DNA of 40,633 nucleotides from Dehalococcoidia bacterium (GCA_030610655.1 JAUWRG010000009.1:1-40633), one strand, 5' to 3'; shown: positions 10,725 to 18,594, counted from the stretch's first letter. The notes: generated by a model not told the origin, from the sequence alone. Translations and numbers: made by a program.

Positions 10725-11446
10725 GACACCTCCCTGGAAAGTTGGTTCACGTTCAGCAATTGATTATGGCAGAAGTGACCATGGCAAACAAGCAGAACTC
10801 CAAAACAAGCTCGTATGATTCGCTGGCAGAACTGGCCACCCCCATACTTATTTGACAACCACTGTTGCGAGTACATTGACAGTCGTAGCATGGCCTCTTG
10901 GCGGCACGCAGTCGACATCGACGCGCATTTGTGGTGCGTTTAGCGGTGGGATCCCGGCAAGAGTGTCATAGTATGATATCGCCAAAGCCGGCCAGAGGGG
11001 CCGGCCAGGCACGACTGGCGACGCGTGAAAGCCCGGCACCTAGGTAGAGAAGATGTGGCTGGAACCCTGCTCCAGGTGGCTTCTCGGGGATGGACACACT
11101 GTCTCGCAGGATGAAAGACGCCACCCTCAGGCGAGAACGCCCGGGGAACCTTACCGGCGACGCCACTGCGGAAGAAACTCACTGCCCAGCCGGACGAGCG
11201 CATTTCGGCGGAGAAGCCCAGCCAAGCTGGAGAGATACACCGCAGTCTGCGTTATGCCCCGCTACTCCCGTGGCAATCATTCGTTGTGATGGTGACGGGT
11301 AGCAGGGTAAGGCTCACCGCGAACGGGCAGGAAAGCAGCACATGCCTTTCAGTCAGGGTGGCGTAGTCATTCGGTTGAACAAAATGGACAAGGGCTCTAC
11401 CATTATGCATGCGTCCGAGCGCTACTAGACCCCGTTATAGATGCGC
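10725..11446. other. GC-rich intergenic stretch with many inverted repeats, no supported gene
   Basis: About 720 bp without a convincing reading frame. From about 10980 to 11310 the DNA is GC-rich and dense in short inverted repeats. Examples are GCCGGCC/GGCCGGC near 10985-11003, GGCG/CGCC and CCGG/CCGG near 11130-11156, and a long hairpin at 11257-11307. Open frames exist on both strands but they overlap, lack ribosome sites and have no recognisable motif. It could be a structured RNA, the decayed end of a mobile intron, or eroded coding sequence. Confidence 0.4.
11257..11307 (+). other. Long imperfect hairpin in the gene-poor stretch
   Basis: CCC, GCTAC and CCCGT on the left pair with ACGGG, GTAGC and GGG on the right. 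A single bulged T and a C/A mismatch interrupt about 13 base pairs. The 23-nt apical part can fold further. There is no T-run after it on either strand, so it is not a standard terminator. Confidence 0.4.
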
Positions 11447-11536
11447 TTATCTCTTCTCTTTTTCTGCCTTCTGCGCTTTCTTCTCTAGTACCTGCTTCTT
11501 GGATTTCTTCACATTTTTCCTTCCTTTAGTACCCAT
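11447..11536 (-). CDS. Small lysine-rich protein (29 aa)
   Basis: A 29-residue frame starting MGTKGRKNVKKSKKQVLEKK and ending KAEKEKR. About 40% of residues are Lys, with Arg, Glu and Gln making up most of the rest. GGGAGG stands 7 nt before the ATG, a strong ribosome site that argues for real translation. It lies 114 bp downstream of the RNase D-like gene on the same strand, so the two may be cotranscribed. From memory, very short proteins beginning M-G-T-K-G-R-K occur as hypotheticals in many bacteria; the function is unknown. The charge suggests RNA or ribosome contact, which is inference. Confidence 0.65.
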   Translation of the reverse strand: MGTKGRKNVKKSKKQVLEKKAQKAEKEKR

Positions 11537-11650
11537 GTCTATACCTCCCATCTTGAATCTCTGGCAAGGGATTGCCCTCTCCTTTTTCCAGCATAGTGTC
11601 GGTCTTGATGGTGCGGGTTATGTGAATCATGCCCCAAGTTTACACTCACG

Positions 11651-12781
11651 TCACTGGCTTAGGCAAGCTTGGAGAGATGAGGCAACAACATCGCGCTGCC
11701 AGCGACGGATGTTATCGGAGGTAAGCTCGACGCTTAAAGTATCAGGCGCTTTGGCAAGCCGTTCGAGGCTGCTTGAGGGCCAGAGAAGGGAGGGATCTAG
11801 AGAAAGACTGGAGCCTAGTGATGTTCGCCACTCTTTGAGGTGACTAAGACGCTTGACCTCCTCTTTGCTGGCACGTACGAACTTGATGGGAGGCGGTCGG
11901 TGTATTGATGGAGCAGTTATGCCGTTATGCAGTGCCTGCTGGAGACCCTGTCCGAACCGTTTCAACCCAGTTCGCCCAAGTCCTGGTACTTCTGAGAGGT
12001 TCGCCTGGAGATTAGTGGCAAGGAAGATAAGTGTAGCATCAGGTAGTACGAAGAATGGTGGGCGATGCTGGCGTCGTGCCTCTTCTTCACGGAATAGGAC
12101 GAGACTCTGGAGTACAGCAAGTTCGCGTCCATCGAGGTCCTTGGACCCTTTGACGTAGAGGTATGCTGTCTCCAGATTTGGTGCCGTATATCGTACCTCT
12201 TCGATTCTGGTGCACTCCTCGTCAACCCACGTTTCCCGTCCTAAGGTTCGGAGTTGTTGGTCCAAAATCTCTTTCAGGGCTATGAGGTGATGGACGTCGG
12301 TAGCGGCATACTCAAGGGCTTCGGCAGAGAGCGGGCGCCGTCCCCAGTCAGATCGCTGGAGTCGTTTGCTCTTATTAACGGTGATACCCAGCAAATCTCT
12401 GGTTAGGGCTTCCAAACCTAACCGGGTGATGCCGGTGAAGCGAGCGGCGATGCTGGTATCGAATACGTTGCGGATATGAAGCCCGGAATGCCGGTCAAGA
12501 CTACGGATATCGTAGTCTGCAGAGTGAATGACTTTCTTGATGGAAATATCTGCCAGAATGTCTCTGAGAGGAGCGAGATCATGAAGAGATATCGTATCGA
12601 TGATGTATCCTTTATGACGAGTGGCGATCTGAATGAGGCAGAGTTGCTCGGGGTAATGGTGGAAGCTGTTAGATTCTGTATCCAGGGCGATGATATGTGT
12701 GCCTACCAGCTCACGAGCGAAGGCACTGAGTTGAGCGGGCTTGTTAACGATCTCGACAGGGAGCGGTATTGAGCTGGTCAT
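11651..12781 (-). CDS. rnd: RNase D-type 3'-5' exoribonuclease with HRDC domain
   Basis: A DEDDy exonuclease. Exo I is D34-T-E36, Exo II is D91 in HSADYDIRSL, and Exo III is Y158-x3-D162 in YAATDVHHL. The second half (about residues 215-290) looks like an HRDC nucleic-acid-binding domain, with a further C-terminal extension. RNase D trims tRNA and other structured RNA 3' ends. The length of 376 aa is typical. The ATG at 12781 has GAGGA 9 nt upstream. It sits between rlmN and the defence genes inside the tRNA-bounded segment. Confidence 0.88.
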   Translation of the reverse strand: MTSSIPLPVEIVNKPAQLSAFARELVGTHIIALDTESNSFHHYPEQLCLIQIATRHKGYIIDTISLHDLAPLRDILADISIKKVIHSADYDIRSLDRHSGLHIRNVFDTSIAARFTGITRLGLEALTRDLLGITVNKSKRLQRSDWGRRPLSAEALEYAATDVHHLIALKEILDQQLRTLGRETWVDEECTRIEEVRYTAPNLETAYLYVKGSKDLDGRELAVLQSLVLFREEEARRQHRPPFFVLPDATLIFLATNLQANLSEVPGLGRTGLKRFGQGLQQALHNGITAPSIHRPPPIKFVRASKEEVKRLSHLKEWRTSLGSSLSLDPSLLWPSSSLERLAKAPDTLSVELTSDNIRRWQRDVVASSLQACLSQ

Positions 12782-13723
12782 TGGGCTAAATCCTCAACTA
12801 TCTGCTTCATGTATCCCTTTCTGGTATAGGAAGTTCTGCAGCACCTGGTCAATGTAGCGTATCATCCTTCCCCATCAATATGCTACCTTACCATTGCCTT
12901 ATGGTCTCTTGTACCTACATTAGGCTTTCGGCTCAATGTCGTCAATAATCTTTGACTATTGAGTGTGGTGAGGTGGACCCCATCATTAGGACAGAACAGG
13001 GGCCATATTAAGGTTTGCTCCTGTCATCCTCAAGGGGGTCGTGATCCTTTCCCCATAGAACGGGCCCCCGGCTCTTAGAGTCCTCCTATCGTACATATTG
13101 TAGCGGAGAACTGTAATTCAGGGTGTTACTGTTTTCGGGGGAAGGTCACAAAATACTAGCTGCGTCTTGAGCGTGAGCCTATAAAATACTTACTTGTTGG
13201 ACGGGGAGACAGAGTAGAGTCGAACTTCACCTGAAACAATGCTTTAGTTTCTAGATGATTCGCAGATTCTAGAGTTGACCGCCGTATTAACTACTTAGTT
13301 CGAATCCCCTCAGCTGGAGTTGGGGTTACAATAGGCAGAACTTTTGAGGTGAGGTTTAGCCTCACGATATAGGGTAGCAGCCTATATCTTAAGCTAATAG
13401 ATCAACTTGCGTGTGCCATGCTAAGGTCACCTCACCCATCAATTCTGGCTGCATGGTCCCGTACCAATCGTGCTTAGTTCGTTTTGGTATGGCTGATATA
13501 CACCCATATGAACTTGTCGGTAAGAAAAGATTAAAAGACCGCAGTTTACAAAGGTCTATTTCAGCGTTTATATGCCTTTAGATTACTATAAAACAGAGTT
13601 GGAAAAGTAAGCGATATTCGTATCGGGAGTGGAAGGGGCATCGGAGAACAAGGTTGGATGTGCCCCGCTTTTTCTAAGGATGGACTTCGATTGATTCAAG
13701 GTCAGGTTGGCAATCCAAATGTT
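12782..13723. other. 940-bp gene-free stretch
   Basis: No reading frame with a ribosome site or recognisable domain was found on either strand. Two hairpins stand directly next to each other at 13349-13388. A stretch near 12970-13040 has the look of an insertion-sequence end (GGTGGACCCCATCATTAGGA region), but no transposase or terminal repeats could be paired. The AT content rises from about 13500 towards the defence genes. Confidence 0.5.
13349..13388. other. Two adjacent hairpins
   Basis: GTGAGG-n5-CCTCAC (13349-13365) is followed without a gap by GATATAGG-n7-CCTATATC (13366-13388). Both stems are perfect. They could be protein-binding palindromes or folded RNA. No T-run follows, so a terminator is unlikely. 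Confidence 0.45.
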
Positions 13724-14020
13724 TTAGCTCCTGTATTCATCCTGAAACCAAGAATAGAATTCCATAGGATCGTTGGGTAGTTCCTTCCTTGTATGTCGAT
13801 AATAGTAAGAACACAGATCCGCAATCCTACGGTCCTTCTTAAAAGCATATTCTGCAAATTCCGCACCCAATGCATCGTTCAGCCATCCATGGTGGCCCGA
13901 GAAGGTGTTACTTCGTTCACTCTCGACCATATGCCTCAGTAAATCGAGAAAGTTTGAAGATTCATAGGTGCAACCCTCGATAGGGCATCCATGTCGTTCT
14001 GAACTTCTTCTTGATTTCAT
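13724..14020 (-). CDS. Small putative zinc-finger protein (98 aa), function unknown
   Basis: The N-terminal half has C12-x4-C17-x12-H30 followed by H43 and H44, a spacing that could bind one zinc in a C2H2-like way. The rest is rich in aromatic and charged residues, with two Tyr-rich patches and FYSWFQDEYRS at the end. I recognise no family. The ATG at 14020 has only a weak AGG upstream. Base composition matches the AT-rich defence genes beside it, not the housekeeping genes, so it probably belongs to the same acquired block. It is transcribed away from vsr, with 153 bp between the two starts. Confidence 0.6.
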   Translation of the reverse strand: MKSRRSSERHGCPIEGCTYESSNFLDLLRHMVESERSNTFSGHHGWLNDALGAEFAEYAFKKDRRIADLCSYYYRHTRKELPNDPMEFYSWFQDEYRS

Positions 14021-14173
14021 TCTTGCCTATTCCCAATATTTTAAAGAAGTTCGTATATTTTACACCTATGTCCAAAAATAAGCTAGTTATGAGAGATTAT
14101 TCAACCCCTGTACAAAGAACGGAAAGTTGATACTCCTTGATATGTGACACAAGGATTACTATAATCGGAGTGT

Positions 14174-14596
14174 ATGGATACTCTCAGTCCCGGAAAACGC
14201 AGCCAGATAATGTCTGCCGTCCGTAGTAAAAATACGCGCGCTGAACTTCTGGTACGCAGATATTTATGGTCCCATGGCATTCGATATCGCATCCACCGCA
14301 AAGACCTACCCGGTAAGCCGGACATAGTGATACCTCGATACAAGTTGGCCGTATTCATTCACGGTTGTTTCTGGCACGGTCACGATAACTGTATCAGAGG
14401 GCGTCTGCCTAAGTCTAGACTAGAATACTGGAAGCCGAAAATCGAAGCTAATAGAAGTCGGGACCGCAGGATCGAGGAAGAATTGAATGAAAAAGGCTGG
14501 CGTCAGCTTGTCATTTGGGAATGTCAACTGAGAACCCAAAAAGCTGCTTCAAATACCTTGCCTATGGTTCTAAATCAGATTATGTCGATGTGTTAA
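14174..14596 (+). CDS. vsr: Very short patch repair endonuclease Vsr
   Basis: Vsr nicks next to T:G mismatches that arise when 5-methylcytosine deaminates, so it normally accompanies a cytosine methyltransferase. The protein has the typical opening S-A-V-R-S-K-N-T, the nuclease core LPGKPDIVIP with D50, and the zinc/catalytic block with H63, C65, H68, H70 and C73 in HGCFWHGHDNC. WKPKI, N-x-x-R-D and the closing IWECQL follow. At 140 aa it is full length. It runs opposite to the dcm operon that lies beyond 14625, with the 3' ends converging. Since no other nuclease is recognised here, it could serve repair or act as the cleaving partner of the cassette. Confidence 0.93.
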   Translation: MDTLSPGKRSQIMSAVRSKNTRAELLVRRYLWSHGIRYRIHRKDLPGKPDIVIPRYKLAVFIHGCFWHGHDNCIRGRLPKSRLEYWKPKIEANRSRDRRIEEELNEKGWRQLVIWECQLRTQKAASNTLPMVLNQIMSMC

Positions 14597-14624
14597 AACG
14601 AAATGTGTAGTAGTCTGACGCAGT

Positions 14625-15590
14625 TCAGGGCGTTCCTCTTAAAAAGTAAGGGAAGTATCTGTGAAAAGCCGCATATTGTTCGAGGGCATCCTCGGTTGTA
14701 GGGATATCCTCGTCAATTAGATAACCTAATTCGGCCCGCAGAATTGCACCTCGAGAAGTTTTACAGGGGAGATGGCGCTGAACATGTAAACGTTCTTTAG
14801 TACTGAGGATAGGTATCTCGATTCGTGTTGGTTTTTCCCACTTGAAATTGGCGAATTCCCAATCTTTGAAGGCTTTCACTACTCTCCATTTATTACTTCG
14901 TTTACACATTATACCGGTCAATGTAAACATACCTTTTCCGTCGGTATAATAAAAAGACGAAACAGGCTGAAATACTAACGATGTTGCTTCTGCCGGCAAA
15001 GCTTGTTGGGCTGCAATCTGCAACATTTTCTGCAACAAATTAGCGAATTCCCTAGAATCTCTTGGCGGAATTATTGACGGGTCGGGCAATATCGTCATGA
15101 ATTCCCTTTGGAACATCTCTATTTTTTCACTTCGTGGATTCTTATATTCATCCCAGAAATCGTCCGACTCGGCGCGCACCGTGACTTTAATCATACTTTT
15201 TTCAGTTATTTTACCGAGAAGTACTTTGAATTCATCGAAACAGCCGTATTCCAATCGAGTATAATCCAGCCAAAATATACTTTTCTTATCGTTCGGTTCG
15301 TATTGAGTAATGAACGACTTCATATCTTTGGGCTCGAGATGCAGATTGCCGCAAGGTAGATGGAACTGTTGACGCTTAAATACTTCCTCGTTTTCCTCGA
15401 TCGAGACCATTGAGATTTCCGGGTAAAATTCGTAGAATAGGCGGCAATCTTCTAGGTAAGGTCCGCCCAGCCCGTAATAAGTATATTCTTCAAGATTACC
15501 GCCTAGTTTAGTTAGACGCTTGATAGCTTCAATGAACGCGAATCGTTCTGCGGCCTTATTCGGGCGCAAATGATACGCCGGCGACTTCAT
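14625..15590 (-). CDS. Rossmann methyltransferase-like protein of a defence operon
   Basis: The protein opens with Y-H-L-R-P-N-K-x3-R and continues with Y39-G-L-G-G43 (motif I-like), an acidic end of strand 2 (S-I-E65-E66-N) and FWLDYT at 106-111 (strand-4 position). This layout fits a SAM-dependent methyltransferase fold. From memory it resembles a family annotated as putative O-methyltransferase that shares the YHLRPNK and WLDYT blocks. The C-terminal 150 residues are unrecognised. Its ATG overlaps the stop of the ATPase gene (ATGA at 15587-15590), so the two are translationally coupled and the last gene of the dcm operon is likely to work with the ATPase. No nuclease motif was seen. The substrate is unknown. 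Confidence 0.6.
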   Translation of the reverse strand: MKSPAYHLRPNKAAERFAFIEAIKRLTKLGGNLEEYTYYGLGGPYLEDCRLFYEFYPEISMVSIEENEEVFKRQQFHLPCGNLHLEPKDMKSFITQYEPNDKKSIFWLDYTRLEYGCFDEFKVLLGKITEKSMIKVTVRAESDDFWDEYKNPRSEKIEMFQREFMTILPDPSIIPPRDSREFANLLQKMLQIAAQQALPAEATSLVFQPVSSFYYTDGKGMFTLTGIMCKRSNKWRVVKAFKDWEFANFKWEKPTRIEIPILSTKERLHVQRHLPCKTSRGAILRAELGYLIDEDIPTTEDALEQYAAFHRYFPYFLRGTP

Positions 15591-17005
15591 TTTTTACGCT
15601 GGGCCTCCTCGTAAATGGTATTGAAGCACTTTTCTCCGACTCCAGACGGAGCCATGTCGGGATTTCCGAAGTATTCGCCCACTGTTCTTATCTTAGTTAT
15701 TTCTCGGGTAAACGAGATACGTCGATTCGTCGGCTCGGGCTTAAACGGTAACGGCAGTTTAGGTTGATATTGATCTCCAGGGGGAAAAGAGGTGCTTATG
15801 TGGCGGAAGGAAAGGCCTTGCGCCTCTTCCTTTATCTTTTCGAAAGAAAGTTTTTCTCCTTTCTGTATAAGTGCTTTAGCTTCTTCTTCCCGACCTTTCC
15901 ATTTGTTAGTATAGTCTGTAAAGATACGCATCCCATCGCGCATCTTGTTTTTTATTTGGAGATATAGCGGTAAAGACGAATCGATGCCTCTTTTTGTCGT
16001 GGTAGTAGGTAGATTACTAGCGACATCCGACTTGAATTCAACTATTCCGGATATTGCGATAAATTGTGTATGGTAACGAGGAATACCGGCTTCTCCCCAA
16101 CCGGTCAATTCGCTACGGTCGCAATATAGCACGGCCCTGTCGTTACAAAGAATCGTCCATCCCGCTTCGAGCGAAGAGTATTTCGGCGACTTCTCCTCGT
16201 CGAGGATCTCGCTTGGTGTGGGAATCCCGCGAGTAAATCCCACTGTTAAAAATACCTCTACGCCGCCGCTTTTCGTCTTGAAGATATAAGGGCGAATAAC
16301 GCCCTCTTCTCGGCTACGGTCAAAAGCAAGTTTAGTAGCGCGCGGTTTTATCGGTTCACCGTTGATTATGACTTCGAAGCCTTTATCGATAATAAAAGAG
16401 TAATGTCCGGATATTTTACCTACAAGCTCCGAATTAAAATATTCAGCGTCGTCTGTGAATTTTTTTGATATACCGTCATGTAAATCGCCGATGACGATAG
16501 TAGTGCCGTCCTCCTCCCCGGATCTTTTAGCGCTGCTGACGGGGATAAACCATTCGGATTCTTCGCCTAACCAGTCCGGAGTAATTTCTACTTCGTATTG
16601 GTCCTTTCCGCTTCGAGTCGAAATAAGGCACCGTTTACCCATCTTAAAAATGGCGCGCTTCATTCCGATTCCGTAAGCGCCCATGGTTCCTGCAGGGTCA
16701 GGAGGTCTACCGGGCTTAGATGCTCGCCCCATTGTGAAAGCATACTCATGCAAACTCCAAGGGATTCCTCCGCAGTTGTCCGAAATCGAGAAAGTATCTT
16801 TCTTGAATTCGATTTCCGCTTTAAAGCCGGCGTAGGGTTTCGAGCCCCCCGTTCTCCCGGATCGGAGAATACCGTCGACGCAGTTGTCGAGTAAATCGAG
16901 GATCGCATCATCCAGCAGAATGTCGCGCGTCAGCATCGATACGAAGAAAGATTTAACTGGAGAGAAGTCAAGAACCTCATACTTAATTTGATTTGCTTTA
17001 TCCAT
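15587..17005 (-). CDS. GHKL-family ATPase (MutL/MORC/Hsp90-like) of a defence operon
   Basis: The first 130 residues are a GHKL ATP-binding fold. The N box is D37-L-L-D-N41 in DAILDLLDNCVDG, the G1 box is D76-N-C-G-G80 followed by I-P-W, and the G2 loop is GAYGIGMKRA (109-118). A second domain follows that would be the S5-fold transducer. The C-terminal part contains a charged helix (about 380-415) and a basic tail. The usual catalytic Glu of the E-x3-N box is Asp here. MutL/MORC-type ATPases inside restriction-modification operons have been described (work by Iyer, Aravind and colleagues on the origin of MORC proteins); that report supports the context but not a specific activity. GGAGGG precedes the ATG. 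The gene starts 17 bp after dcm and overlaps the next gene by 4 bp. Confidence 0.85.
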   Translation of the reverse strand: MDKANQIKYEVLDFSPVKSFFVSMLTRDILLDDAILDLLDNCVDGILRSGRTGGSKPYAGFKAEIEFKKDTFSISDNCGGIPWSLHEYAFTMGRASKPGRPPDPAGTMGAYGIGMKRAIFKMGKRCLISTRSGKDQYEVEITPDWLGEESEWFIPVSSAKRSGEEDGTTIVIGDLHDGISKKFTDDAEYFNSELVGKISGHYSFIIDKGFEVIINGEPIKPRATKLAFDRSREEGVIRPYIFKTKSGGVEVFLTVGFTRGIPTPSEILDEEKSPKYSSLEAGWTILCNDRAVLYCDRSELTGWGEAGIPRYHTQFIAISGIVEFKSDVASNLPTTTTKRGIDSSLPLYLQIKNKMRDGMRIFTDYTNKWKGREEEAKALIQKGEKLSFEKIKEEAQGLSFRHISTSFPPGDQYQPKLPLPFKPEPTNRRISFTREITKIRTVGEYFGNPDMAPSGVGEKCFNTIYEEAQRKK

Positions 17006-17022
17006 AATCCCTCCTGTGTCGG

Positions 17023-18153
17023 TTAATTTCCAAGGGCTTTCCGGATAACGGAGAGAATACGCTCTGCTAGTATGGGGCTGACGCTGCTTCCTATCTGGCG
17101 AAAGCTATGCCATTTTGTCGGAGAGAACTGAAACCAATCGGGGAATCCCTGCAGCCTTGCCGCCTCGCGGGGAGTTATCACGCGGGTTTCAGTAGGGTGG
17201 AGCGGACGAACGGCTTGAAAGCTGCCATGATCGGTTCCAGTGCCGGCGCGTAGCGTCGGGCAGAAACCTTTGGGGTCAAGTCTATAAGACCTCGAAATCT
17301 TGTCATACTTACCGCATTTGGTCGCGGCATATCGCTCTGCAACTGCTTTTGAATGTACGGTCCCTAAGAAGCCGGAGGCACGGCTTTCATTTCTGAGACA
17401 CTCCAAAGCATATGGGTCTCCTACTCTATGAGGTATATGGCCGTGGAGCCTCGATGCGTAATGGCCGTTGCCGTGCACATGCACTATCCTCCAGCTTTGC
17501 TCTTCCTTCTGCCAGGAGGGTTTTATCTTTATCGGCAAGCCTCGAAAGGCATCTTGTACGCACACTGTCTCAACGTCTGGAGGGGCTTTGAAGCTGCCCA
17601 TGGTCAGAGGCTCCATCTCATCTTTAAGATATCCGAAAAATAAGACGCGTGTCCGTGTTGTAGGAGCCCCATAATCGCTTGCTACGACTATAATTGGGGG
17701 TAGAATAATATAATTATCTTCGATATATGAGAACGCTTTTGCCCTGATTCTAGAGTATTTATCGTTCATGATCCCTGGTACGTTTTCGGCTAGATAGAAC
17801 CGCGGAAGTGCCTCCGAGACTATCCTAAAGAACGCCGGGAACAAGTTGTTTCGAGCATCGTTCTTGTCGTTTCTTCCGATATAGCTAAAACCTTGGCAAG
17901 GCGGTCCGCCTATAATTCCTGTAAGGTCGCCGTTGTTCAAACCTAACGAGAGCCTTAGGCTTTGACCCGTAAGTTCGGATACATCGGTTTGCAGATGGAT
18001 TGTGTGGGGGAAATTACGTCCATGGGCATTAATAGCTTCAGTGTCGGTGTCTACCGCACCGCGAACAGTGAATCCTGCTCGCGCAGCTCCCACACTGAGG
18101 CCGCCAACGCCGCTGAATAAATCCACAACGTTTTTGGTTACGCTCGAAGCCAA
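17023..18153 (-). CDS. dcm: DNA (cytosine-5-)-methyltransferase
   Basis: A complete C5-cytosine methyltransferase. Motif I is DLFSGVGGLS (11-20), motif IV is GGPPCQGFS with catalytic C86, motif VI is ENVPG (123-127), motif VIII is TTRTRVLFFG, and the C-terminal motifs IX/X include ITPREAARLQGFPDWF and RQIGSSVSP. A target-recognition region of roughly 110 residues lies between motifs VIII and IX. The start is TTG 18153, with AGGAGG six bases upstream; this is unusual, but the methionine-less start is unambiguous. It is the first gene of a three-gene operon and has its own strong promoter. The presence of vsr nearby supports a 5-methylcytosine product. The target sequence cannot be read from the protein. 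Confidence 0.95.
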   Translation of the reverse strand: MASSVTKNVVDLFSGVGGLSVGAARAGFTVRGAVDTDTEAINAHGRNFPHTIHLQTDVSELTGQSLRLSLGLNNGDLTGIIGGPPCQGFSYIGRNDKNDARNNLFPAFFRIVSEALPRFYLAENVPGIMNDKYSRIRAKAFSYIEDNYIILPPIIVVASDYGAPTTRTRVLFFGYLKDEMEPLTMGSFKAPPDVETVCVQDAFRGLPIKIKPSWQKEEQSWRIVHVHGNGHYASRLHGHIPHRVGDPYALECLRNESRASGFLGTVHSKAVAERYAATKCGKYDKISRSYRLDPKGFCPTLRAGTGTDHGSFQAVRPLHPTETRVITPREAARLQGFPDWFQFSPTKWHSFRQIGSSVSPILAERILSVIRKALGN

Positions 18154-18174
18154 AAATGCCTCCTATTTGGAACA

Positions 18175-18203
18175 ATGATAAGCCACTAAGTTGTTGTTGT
18201 CAA
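18175..18203 (-). promoter_or_regulatory. Promoter of the dcm-ATPase-methyltransferase operon
   Basis: On the minus strand TTGACA (18203-18198) is followed by 17 bp and TATCAT (18180-18175). The predicted start of transcription is about 15 nt before the TTG start codon, leaving just enough leader for the AGGAGG site. No obvious operator palindrome overlaps it. Confidence 0.75.
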
Positions 18204-18407
18204 ATATGAAAAGTTCAAGGTTTAGTTTTTCTAACATTATACCTGGACCAGTTTTTAGTGGGGAGGTCATCATAATATAACCAAACGCCACATGAATGGC
18301 TTTTCCGTCGTTCTGTTAGTAAGGTAGGACGTTGTTTTGGCAGCCGGTAAAGCTACTGGCAGGACGTTAATCAAGTAGACATCAGTTCCCAGGTATATAT
18401 ATAACCA

Positions 18408-18445
18408 AAGAGAGGAGAGTGGCTCCACGGCCACTCTCCTCTCTT
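18408..18445 (-). terminator. Strong hairpin terminator, possibly bidirectional
   Basis: A perfect 16-bp stem (AAGAGAGGAGAGTGGC with its complement) closes a 6-nt loop. On the minus strand it is followed by TTTGGTTATATA, and on the plus strand by TTACCTT. It lies about 17 bp after the stop of the 43-residue minus-strand frame and shields the upstream region of dcm from readthrough. Confidence 0.65.
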
Positions 18446-18462
18446 ACCTTGCTATGCCCTCA

Positions 18463-18594
18463 CTATGCGTGTTCAGTGAGCAGAACGATGGCCTTGTTGG
18501 CTGGTCGGATATAATATCCGCCGACCCTCTTATGAACTTTGAACCCGATGAGGTCAGCTTCAGCGTAGAGTTCGACCAGGCGCTGAACGCTCAT
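18463..18594 (-). CDS. Possible small protein (43 aa)
   Basis: The frame begins MSVQRLVELYAEADL and ends KAIVLLTEHA, with a balanced amino-acid make-up that looks protein-like. A strong terminator follows its stop codon. There is no clear ribosome site, and its start codon coincides with the left boundary of the 137-bp tRNA repeat. It may be the end of a gene cut by the rearrangement that made the repeat. No family was recognised. Confidence 0.4.
   Translation of the reverse strand: MSVQRLVELYAEADLIGFKVHKRVGGYYIRPANKAIVLLTEHA

Noticed and set aside
11120-11160. Resemblance of GGGGAACCTTACC to a conserved 16S rRNA segment
   Set aside because: Only about a dozen bases agree and the flanks do not match rRNA.
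12960-13060. Insertion-sequence end
   Set aside because: No paired terminal repeat, target duplication or transposase fragment could be identified.
13295-13330. tRNA-like GTTCGAATCCCC
   Set aside because: The flanking bases do not pair into a T stem and no acceptor or anticodon arm can be drawn.
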